The notes under the pieces were generated by a model that ran no database searches, was not told the DNA's origin, and was given only the letters and a program-made list of their open reading frames with translations. The translations under genes and the position numbers were made by a program. 64,000 bases of DNA from Azolla caroliniana (Eukaryota; Polypodiophyta). Below, piece by piece: positions 21,601 to 33,600 of the stretch (position 1 is its first letter; each line of letters begins with the position of its first letter). Location: the NCBI GenBank assembly GCA_043228905.1, contig JBHGNT010000015.1, positions 13,206,001 to 13,270,000 of the forward strand, read 5' to 3'.

Positions 21601-24600
21601 GAGGACCTGCCAGTATGGGTTTTACTTAAGAGCAGGAATGGCAGAGTGGTTTTTGAGTCAATGCACCATTATTCAAGGTAATATGCAATGCAGTTTATCA
21701 TCATGGTCAAGGCTAGATATGTGGTTTTTGAAGAATAAGGTTCCATAAATTGGAAGCACCGGATAGAATTGCTTGATAAGGAAATGCACTTCTTGAAAAT
21801 ATCTTTAAGATATATGTTTTGCTCTCATAGCTCATTTTGGCCTTTACTAGACGTTTGTACATAGTTCTTTCTTTTCATGAAGGATAAGAGGAGTGATGCA
21901 ACAAATGCGAGCACAACCAAAAGAATGGGGTCAGTGGATGCGGAAAGCCACAGAGGAAGGGAATGATATAATGGAAGAAATGCAGGTGCAGCCAAATTAA
22001 CATAACGGAGTGAAAAGAAAGATATATAAACGTTTTTTACGAAGGCAAAATGGTCTATAACACTAAACAAGCAAAATTACATCTTCAAATGTTGTATCAT
22101 CTTTGAGAAGAACTTAAAAATATACAGTACTAAAGAATCTAGTTATCTAAGAACCTACAATTCTGAACTTCCGCCTTCAAAAAATCTACAATGTGGGCCT
22201 CTCCAAGGCCAGTGAAGCACCCTCATTGCTGGATAGGTCCAGACTGTTGAACAGAAGCAGAAGCATGAGAACAAAAAACATAGAAAAGGAAGGTCACAGC
22301 AAAGAGGTCGGACACGACAATCACCAATGTAGCCCTCTCCAAGTTCAGGGAAGCATCCTCATTCCAGAGTGAATCCAGATTGTTCAACAAAAGCAGATGC
22401 CTGAGAGAGAGGAACATAGAAAATGAAGGTCACAGCAAAGAGATCGGACAGGACAATCACACATGATCAGGTGTGGAATTGAAACTAAAAGTATAAGCTT
22501 GCTTGGTTTTGAAATTGTTTTCATGAAGTAGATAGATATCTTATGAACACTGAGATTTTCATTACATTCTTGATTGAGTTTCAGAAGCGCTAACCTCATA
22601 GATATCCTTGTCTGTAAATGGATTGACTGGATGAAATTGCAAAAAAGGAAAACCCAAAGCATAATGTGCCCTGACCTGTAGTGTAAAAGGGCTCTTTAGG
22701 CAGAGTTTTTAATATCAGAGAACCTCAGATCTTCTAAGCATGTCAAGTACAAAGGCACCTGTGGATGAGAAATACAAGGTAATATTAAGCTTCATCTAGA
22801 CACGCTGATAAAAACTGAAGTACCTGCCAAAGTAATTGACAAAATGCCCCAATCGATACTCCTAATGCAAGAGAGATAGCTCCTACAGAAAATAGCATGT
22901 CAATTTTGTTCAGACTCCAAATATCTAAAGTAAGAGAATCATTGAGATAAAGTGTCGAAAACTCGCCTGTAATAGGATTTCCTAAGGAATGGTTATAAAT
23001 ACCAAGAAAAGCTATGTACACAATAACCTTCACCATAGAAACAAAGATATAATGAGACCAAAATAATAAACAAATTTGATATACACGAAAAAAACACAGT
23101 TAGAAAATAAAATTTATCATGCATCAGTATATATTTTCAAAGCATACTTAGGCACATTCTTATAGTTTCCCTTAATGTTATCATATAATAGACAATATGT
23201 CTAGTTATAATATCTTGTTGAGTCTCATATACCAATTTGGTCTGCTAGGGAAATATATACATCTTCCATGTCTATTTTTGCCTTTGAACATGACCACACT
23301 GGAAAAGAATATAGTAACCTGAACTAATATTATTCAATTGGATATTGGAAGAAAACAGATCAGCCCTACATCTCTGGATAGGAAGATGACCCACTATATG
23401 CCACACTTTTTACACACGTTGAAGGTTGGATTCATCACCACATCCTCTTAAATGGACATACATCTATCGCATGCGTTGGGCAATGTCATATGGCAGCTAC
23501 CGACCCCTTCAGATTAATTAAGAGATTGACGTCGGCTGATATGCATGCACACCTCTAGAAGAAAGAATCTGCCAATTGTGTTGTCAAGGAGTGGAATCTG
23601 AAGAACTCTATGTTTGCCATGTACTTTTTTTATGAAATAAGAGGGATATGCCATTGCTCTTTAACCAAGACCTTGGCTCACTATGCAAGGTATTGGCATA
23701 TGAGGACCAACAGTGCTTGGGGTTCTTGCTAGTAGTCAAGGGACACAAGGAGAAGTTGTTAAAGGACAACAATACAACCATACAAGGGCATGAACAAAGA
23801 ACAATCATAACTTTCTTTAGCCCCACCATTCTTAGTTTACAAGCCAATCAAGGGCTAAATAAGTGGGCTTTCAACTAGGACACTGCAAAGGGTCAATATC
23901 AATTTCGTGTGCCATGTCGACAGATATAAGCCATAATCTCCTGCCCTCGTAAGTGATTCTCTCGCTTCAGAGATCTCTTCATTCTAGATCAACCCATGTT
24001 GCACATCTTTCGAAGACTAAAATCTATCTGACTTGAGAATCTTGCATGTATAGATAACAGGATTCTTTAGCCATATTTATTTTTATTTACTTTTTTAGTT
24101 AGTTACATTTATTTCTGTTTCTTGTTCTCAAAGAAGAGAAAACATTTTAAGATGTAATCTCTTTGTTGGTCTTATACGACATTTTGACCTCTTAAAGACG
24201 TCAATATGTCCTTATTTCATTTTGTTCAATGCTACCATCCTTTTCACATAAATAATCATGTCTGGTACTATAAAGCTATCGACAATTATTGGCGAAAACA
24301 TTATAACCTGAATTATGGAGAAGAGTATATATACCACAACAATTATGGACAGGCTGGAGAGGCTTGGACTTAAGGCCAACACTTCATAAACGCCAGCAGC
24401 ACTATCATGAAAGCAACGAGACATTTAAGTATGTAATGTTTTGATAGCTAAGATGAATTAGTAAATATGTAAGGACACAAACCAACAATCTGAATATTTT
24501 AAGGAAAAAATCAAAGAGAAATTACCACAAAATATCTCCACAAATAGATGATGGAACATGAAGGATCACAAAAAACAACAAAACAAATATGGCAGTGCTC

Positions 24601-27600
24601 ATGAGCTTACATAAATGGAGCATATCTCAATCAGCAGCCTCTATTTCTTCTTGAAACATGTATTACATCCACAATAAATGGTTCTTTTGGCAGCAATGTA
24701 GTGTGTTATGCCTCATATGTTGAATGTATAAATCATAGTACATATCATTTTAATTCTTATAGAGTATTTTAGCTAAGTTCTGTGAATAAAGGAAGATTGT
24801 ACCCAGTATATATTTGAAAAACACATCCTTCGTCATGCATGTATGCATGAATTAAGTATATAAACTCCACGTTTGAAACAAGTTTAGTGTGTAATGTTCC
24901 ACTGTGAACTGCACAAATAGAAGGTATGGCATAACATGTGATGAATTAGGGGTAAATTGTGTAATGGACAGAAGTATTTGCCATATTTCTTGTTTGTCCA
25001 TATAACACTACATGAAGCCCTCACTCCCTATGTATACTTCAAGATGATACTGTACCTCTTCAATGAGGTATCCACACCATAACTTATGCAGGATGGGTCC
25101 TGGGTGTCATATGTGGAGGTCTTAGTAATGTTGTAAATCTTACAAAAATGAACTATGGTAGACTATAAATTTCAGTCACCTATGAAATTATAGAAGCAAA
25201 GAAAAGTTCACTCAATGCACAGTATCACAAGTGAATCAATATAATGGGGCAAAATCAAATCTCATTCATGCAAAAGAATTTTCCACAAAACTGCTCTAGT
25301 TATATTAGAAGATATGGGAAATTACAGTTTTTTAAGATTTATTTAGGCTGACCTTAAGCTGCCAAAGCCCACGCCTATAAGACCAGCCATTAATGCGCAT
25401 GGAGCCATTATTCTCAACTGAATAGGAATTGTCAACAAGAAACAGCTACATGAACCATATAATTTGTGGTGGACAAAATAAAAGGGCAAAGCAACTGATC
25501 AATGGAAAACTTAACTCCATTATACAATGCATCAACATTACCTGAATAATAGCTAGAGTCCTAGTGATAGAACCATTTTGTGAGTATTCCTTCAAAAGTC
25601 TGCATAAAATCAACCGCATAGCAAACCCAAAATGTAATCATGAGAGTGTAGCATACAGATTCTTTGCCTTTACTGGTGTGTTCATTGTAAAGATAAACAT
25701 GTCCTATATTCTTATCGTTTTCGTTCAAGAGAGCATAAATACCCTGGAGCTACAACATCAATGATATTGCTTGGGAAGATTGAAAGTACAAGAGTGATGG
25801 CACCAGTAACCTGAGTACAGTCGCATATTTCTTTATATAAATTTCAGAAGATATCTCATCCGAATAAAAAGACATATATGAAATAAGGGATAAGTTCTGA
25901 CCAAAGCAATAAATGTTGAAATCTTTCCCACTAAGACTTGCCCTCTCTTCCTTCCATATTTGCTAAAAACGAAAGAAATCAACATAAGAATTCAACATAA
26001 AACTATTTTACATTGCACTAAAACATTATACTACAATTTCCACTTTAATAATTAGCTATATGTCAATAACCATTTACCATGAGGAAATACAATAGAGATC
26101 ATACTTTTATACTCTACTACAATACACTCTATCATCATTCTCTACACATTTTCCAAGTCATGCAGGTTATGCTTCTTCATTATACATAAATAATTTTTTT
26201 CATTCTTCTCTCCTGTTCCTGTCCTGGAGGAGGCAAAGAAAAGGCAGCAGCCCCCCATCCCTTGCGGCTATACCCAAAGAAAGGGGACAAAAACAATTAT
26301 AGAACTAGGGAACGTGATAGAACTACCTACTAAACAGGAATCGACCCTTGCTTTGGAGACCTCTCCACTCTAGGTCGACCTATGCTAGTGATCTTTCGAA
26401 CACAAAAATTATAATATACCTGAATTGGAAATCTTGCATGTACTGATAACAAGATTCTTTAGTCTCATTTTATCTTATTTACTTTTTTTTCCTCAGTAAC
26501 ATTTATTTATTTTGATTTGTTCTCAAAGACGAGACAGCACTTATGATGTAATCAATTGTTTCATCTTACAGGCCATTTGGGCCTCTTAAAGGAGTTTAAT
26601 ATATCTTTCTTTCTTTCCCTGTATCTAACCACACACACATTTATGAGTATGCTGCTTTTTTGCACAAAAACATGACCTGTATTAACTGAACATAAAGCCA
26701 TCAAAATTGACATGTGGCCCTTCTGCGCAAGAGTAAACTTCCTGCACTCAAGCTTTTTCCAAGTTATCATTAAAGTGAACTTGTCACAAACATGAATCAA
26801 TACAAAAAGTGCAGATGGCCAATCATAAACTACTCTTCTGTGTCCCGGGATGGTTACATTATTCAAGTGGAGTAAATGGATACACACATGGCAAATGCCC
26901 TTCACACAGAGATGAGGCAGGTCCAGACATCCTCTTATCACCTGTGGATAGAGACTGGACAATATAGATTTAGAGGATTGCATCGACCAGTCTCACAAGT
27001 AAGAGCTTAAATCTGAGAACCCTTATGTAAGTCATTAGCCAATGTATAATCCCAACATCCTCCTACTTAAAAGGAGCTAGGTTACTCCACTAGATAACTC
27101 CCACTCGCTCAAGGCAGTGTTTTAAACAATCTGCTAGATTCTCAATAGTATCAACCTTTACTAGCATTACTCCATCCTCTATCACCTCTCTAATAAAGCG
27201 ATAGAGAATATCGATATGTTTAGTCCTTGCGTGGTAAACAGGGTTCTTTGCCAAACATATGGCATTTTGGTTATCACAATACAATGTCAGACTTGAATTA
27301 GCTTTGGGAGGCAAAACTCACTACACAAAAAACTAACCAAATAGCCTCCTTAGAAGCATCTGCAACTGAGATATACTCAGCTTCTATAGTAGAGTGCAAA
27401 AAATTGTTGCCACGTGAAGACCACAAAAATAGCTCCCCCTTTGACAGTATAGATGTAACTGTAAGTAGACTTTCTTGCGTCTAGATCTTGAGCATATCAG
27501 AATCACAATAGCCGTGAAGTATCATGCCCCTTTTTCCATAAAAAATGCATTTTTCCTTAGTGCCTTTGATATATATAAGGATAAACTTGATAATAGACCA

Positions 27601-30600
27601 ATGGTTTTGTCTAGGTTGACTCAAATCTACTAACTACTCCTACATATGCAATAGCAGGTCATGTTGATACCATTGTATACTGCAATGATCCACACTTCTC
27701 TTGAGACACAAATTGTAACTTCTTTTGTCTGTCCCGTTTGATTCTTATCCCAAGAGCGTGCTCAGATTTATCAAGACCTTTCATGGAAAATGCAGATTTG
27801 AGTTTACATTTTAATTCCTGCAATGAGCATGTCATCAACATACAAAACCAAAATAATAGGATTTTCATTAGTTTCCTTTTCTATATAGGTGACGCCATAT
27901 GAGAGTATAGAGACCAATTGCTTATAGCGTAGGTGTGGGGTATCGAAGTTTGCAAACTAGATGCGCTTTCCTAGAATTGTGAACCCTTCAAGCTGCAACA
28001 TATAAAGCTCCCCATCGAGGCTTCCATGAAGGAAAAGCATCTTTACATTCATTTGATATAGCTCCAAATCCAAAAACGCTGAAATAGCAAAAAGTTTCTA
28101 AGTGTAGTCATTTTCACTACTAGAGCAAAAACCTCCTAAAAATTGATTCTTGTATTTGTTTGTACTCTTTGGCTTCAAGACAAACCTTATACTTGGGTTT
28201 ACACAAATGGGCTCCAAATCAGGACATAACAAAGGGGTTACAATTGATCAGGCAATGGTAATTTGCCATGCACGTAGGCCCCGGCCCCATGGACCACGAC
28301 CTCGGCACCCTTGTCATCAACACATAAAAGCCATTATCTCCCACCATCGTAGGTGCTCCCCTTGCTTCAAAGACATTTCCATTCTGGGTCGACCTATGCT
28401 AGAGATCTTTCAAAGACAAAAGCTACAATATACCTAACTTGAGAATCTCACATGTGCCAAAAACCAGATTCCCTCATTTCCTTTCTTTTCATCTTATTTA
28501 CTTTTATATTTACTGTGTAATATTTATTTTATTTTGATTTGTTCTCAAAGACGAGACAACACTTCAGATGTAATCTCTTGTTTGGTTTTATAGGCCATTT
28601 TGGACTCTTAAAAGACGTTAATATATCTTTCTTCTTTCTTTCTTTCTTTCTGCTTTGTTGTCTATTTTTTTCTGGCAATAAAACTGCTTTGAAAATCTCT
28701 ACTTGTTAATCACCCAAAGAGGTTATTTTTGAGTCAATGGTTGGCTGTTGCTGAATTTTCACCCTTTTTTATTTTGTTGAGGTACAATTGCATTTAGGCA
28801 GCTTTGCTTCATTGAATATAACATCAAAACTTCTAATTAGCTTTCGGAGTTGCAATAACCAAATTCTATAACCCATCTCATCTTTTGCACCGTATCTGTT
28901 GAGAATGTTTAAAAGTTATAACGGCTAGCCCAACGGCCATATCTTGGCCTTTATAAAGAGGAACTTTCTCCTCATGTAAAAATAAGCGATCTCTGTATTT
29001 TCTCCCTCCAGTTGTGACATACCAATGTATATTACTGAATAGATGTGCCTTCTCATTTTTCTTTATGGTATCAGAGCATAGATCCGCCCCTCTGTAAAAC
29101 CCTAGATCAACCCTTCTGCTGGTATGACAGCGATTGGAATGGCACTGTCCTAGCATCCAAGAGAGGAAAGGGGGATTTTTTTTCCATTTGGGATGACATT
29201 GCTATGTGATTGAGAGGTGACTTGAGAAAAGAAGTCAAAAGAGGAGTGCAGAGATAGGCCAAGTTGAGAAGATGGATGAGGTGTTCTTAAAATTGAACGA
29301 GGATGAGGTGAAAACACAACCATGAAGCAGGCTGAGATTGTGGCATCTGGAGGTGTGACATGAACACAACCACCTCCCCAACTTGAATTCCTCCCAGTTG
29401 AGTTCAAACTCGATGGACCTGCCACATACTTGAGCTGGTCGCGTCGGATTATAGGTGCCTTGGCAAGGAGAAGCCTTGACGTCTACCTAACAGGAGAAGA
29501 GAAAGAACCTCTTGTCATTACGAGCAATGAATGGAAAGCATGGAGAGCTACCCACATGTCTTTGTACACGTGGCTTCTCAACTCCATGATTCCATCAATC
29601 GCCACAACAGTTGATGGAATTTTAAGTGTGAAGGAGATATGGGAGAAATTGCAAAAGACGTATGCTGGGAGGGGAAACAACATGAGAGTATTTCAAATCA
29701 AGCAAGAGATAGATGTTGTTTGGCAGGGAGATAGGATGATTCAGGAATATGCCATAGAGCTGGAGCGTCTATGGGCAGAATACGATCATTTCTCGTCTGT
29801 GACAGTGTGCAATAATCCTCAACGTAAGAGCAAGGAAATTTCTGCTCAAAGAAGAACCGTGCAATTTTTGAAACATCTCAACCCGTCGTTTGATCAAAGA
29901 AGGGCAGTTCTTCTAGCCAAGGCTGAAATTCCCACACTTGATGAGGCAATTGCGACTATGATACAAGAGGAGAGTAGAATGAAGCTGCTCTCTGACACTA
30001 CCGGACTTCCAAGGGTACGATCAGCACTAATGGTGTCAAATTCAAGCGGAAGTGAAAATCGAAAATGCTACAATTGTGGTGAAGCTGGTCATTTAAAGAA
30101 TGCTTGCCCTAAACCATCGAAGGAGAGAGAATATGGAGGATGTGGACAAACTAGAGGTCGTGGTCGAGGGGGCCGAAGACGTGCAAGAGGAGGTCACCAA
30201 GCAAACTTGATGGTAACAAAAGAAGAGGAAGGAACTAAGGTGGTGTTCACCGAAGAGGATCAAGCTCTCTTAGAAATACTTAGGAGGAAGCAAAGAGCCA
30301 CAGATGATACTTCATTCATGTCAAGAGGTAACATTGCCACCTATGCTTATTCAGCCACAAGTACTAGCAACACAAATACTCTTGCCTCTACACCAGAATG
30401 GATAATTCATTCTGGTGCATCTAGGTATGTGACAAGTAATACTAGTGAATTCTCCTCATATACTGACTTATCAATGCCAGAAAGCATTCAAATTGCTGAC
30501 GGTACAACACAACCTGTAGTGGGTATAGGTATAGTAAAATGTACCGACTCTGTGACATTGTCTAATGTGTTGCATGTTCCTTCTTTCCCAGTAATCTTAT

Positions 30601-33600
30601 TATCCATAAGTTCTATCATACACCAACTAAATTGTGTTGTTTCTTTTGATATTCCCAAAGTGATATTCCAGGAGAAAGGGACAGGTCGGAGACTTGGGAC
30701 TAGCACATGGCATAGTGGACTATGGTATTTGGATCGTGAAGGGCTGGATTCAGCATTAGCATCTATGGTAGAAGGAACAGATGTAAGGGGATCTAAAATG
30801 AGTTATGAGGAGTTGTTGATACTTTACCACCAACGTATGGGACATACCTCTTATGGCGTTTTGAGTCGGGTGTATCCACACCTTTTTGAAAAGGCTGATA
30901 AAACAAAACTTGTTTGTGATGCATGTGAATTTGGTAAGCTTACTAAAAGCTCATATGCTAGTTCAGGTCATAGGAGTTCCCATGCATTTGATGTAATACA
31001 CTCCGATGTTTGGGGACCATGTTCCACAAGTTTTGTCTCTTTCATTGACTACTTCTCTCGTCTGACTTGGTTATATTTGATGAGGAAAAAGAATGAAGTA
31101 TTTGCTTGTTTTAAAGATTTTCATAGAGCAGTTCAAACTCAATATGGTGCAGTAGTAAAAGTGTTGAGGTCTGATAATGGAACAGTTAACATGACATTTA
31201 GGGCATACCTCTCAGATCAAGGAATACAACATCAAACTACATGCTATTGCTTCTGGACCTTTGCATTGATGCATTCTTTGTTGCAACTTTGCCTCTTGTT
31301 ATGTTGGTAGAACCAGAAGACTCCCCACTTGCTTTTTGCCAAATTTCTTCAGTAACTCCATCAAATGAAAGACTTGCACTACTTAAGAGTGTGGCTACAA
31401 GAGCCTCCCATGTTTTAAGAAACGTCATTAGTAAGAATATTACCTTCATTTTGTCATCAAAGATTTGCAGTCCCAAATCTTGAAGCTGATTGAGTAGACA
31501 ATTGAATGTTGAAATGTATTCAATTGTAGACTAGGCATCTTCAAGTTGTTCAACCATGAGCCTTCTAATCAAGTGAACTTGATTCACTACAATGGTTGAC
31601 TTGTACATTGACTTCAGTTTGCTTTATATCTCGTAACCACAAGTCAGCCCCTTAATATTTCCTAAAACTTCATCTCATACTGCCATGTAAGTATGGACAA
31701 CAGCCTTATGATCGAGTAGTTTCTAAGTAGCATCATCCATACTAACTGATTCTGATTTATTTTCCTCCAATGCTTCTGCACATCCTTTTAAGCAAAGGGT
31801 GCTTTCGAATCTGACCTTCCAAAGGTCAAATCGAATGGTCAAAACTTTTTGATGCTGTCATGTACATCTAAAAAATTTGCTTTTTTTTTTATAGTGACAA
31901 TGAGATCGATTGTTGATCTAACACCGATCACAGGCAGTGTCGGTCGCAAAAACAACCGTTACTTTCATTATTTAGTTGTCGAATTCTCCTTGTTCTAGCA
32001 TTTTTTTTTACTTTAATAGCGAATATCGATAGTAGTTATCAGATTAGGGTATTCTTCTTAAATTAATCGACTTAGTATCAAAATCCAACCGTAGTCACTA
32101 TTCGGGTCGATATAGGCATCTTGTGAGCAGAAATTTCCATAGCAGCTCTTGCTATCTCTTCTAACACTCCACCCAATTCATAGATTATTCGGCCTGGCTT
32201 GACTACGGATACCCAATACTCTGGAGATCCTTTGCCTAATCCCATGCATGTTTCAGCAGGTCTCATGGTGATTGGTTTGTGGGTGTTGTTCTTCCTAGAA
32301 CTCAAGAGACATAAGAGACATTGTTGAAGGACAATAATACAATCACAACTTTCTTTAGTCCAATCACTCCTCATGCCACAAGTTAATGAAGGGCTACACA
32401 AGTTGACTCCCGACCATGACAAATTGGACAATAGAAATTTTTCATGAAAGTAGTCCCCGGCCTCGTGGAGTACAATCTCACCACCTTTGTCATCAACAGA
32501 TAAACGCCATCATTTATTGTTGTTGTAGGTGCTTCCCTCGTTTTGGAGATCTCTACATTCTGGATCGACCTATGCTAAAGATCTTATGAGGATCAATATT
32601 AATCTATATGAGTTGATAATGTTATATGTATAGATAATAGGATCCTTTAGTCACATTTATTTTTATATACCTTTAGTTTTAGTTACGTTTATTTTGGTTT
32701 GTTGTTATCAAAGAAAAGACAATATTTTAAGATGTAGTTTGGCCTTACAAGCCATTTTTGCCTCTTAAAAGACATTAATATATCTTTCTTTCTATTTTCT
32801 AAAGGGAAATTCTAATCATCAGTTGACTCTCGACTACATTGCATTTCTCACATTCATAGTTGCAAGTATGATAGGTAGCAAGAGATGTGAAACAAGAAAC
32901 AAAAAGGACATGTTTCATCAGTTCCAAAACTAGGAAACAAATACATTTCTTTTCCAAAGCAAGTTAGGTGTGAATTAAGATTCAGCTAGTCCAAAATGGA
33001 TTCCAATTGTACTAAATGCAAGATAGAATATGCAAAAGGAGATAAGACAAATAGCTGTATGTAAAAGGACATACAATATATGAAAGGTATGCAAGATAAG
33101 ACAAGTAGCTCTATGTCTTTAAGGTAGTGGGCTGAGGACAAAGTCTAAACCCATAAAAAATAGAGAAAAATGGAATAGAGAGGCTAATTTCCTAGACAAG
33201 ATCTGACCATTCCCTAGAACTTTGAGAAATTCTTCAAGAAAAAATTAGCTCATTTCTAGGCAGTAAACTGCCATTTTCTGCACAGCTAACTCAGCTCTAG
33301 CTTTACCTCAAAAAAGACATAGTTGTAATTTGCAATGGACCATTTATACCTGCAATAAAAGTGAACCAGGCGATTTAAGTCAGAATATTGGCATGTGCAC
33401 TTGATAATTTAGCTGAGACTCTTTTCTTTGGTTAATACCACCAAATATCGCCATGAAAAATCCAGGTAGAACTGATGAATAGCTGCAAAAAAGACATTTG
33501 AAACGATGATATGAGAAGGAAATGAATTCATATTTATTTTAATTGAGATCCTATAAACAGATATTCATGGATATTAAACATTTAAGTAAAAAAAAATTGA

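Noticed and set aside
26561-26983. 140-codon minus-strand frame as a gene
   Set aside because: It starts in non-conserved intron sequence, ends inside a LINE tail and resembles no known protein.
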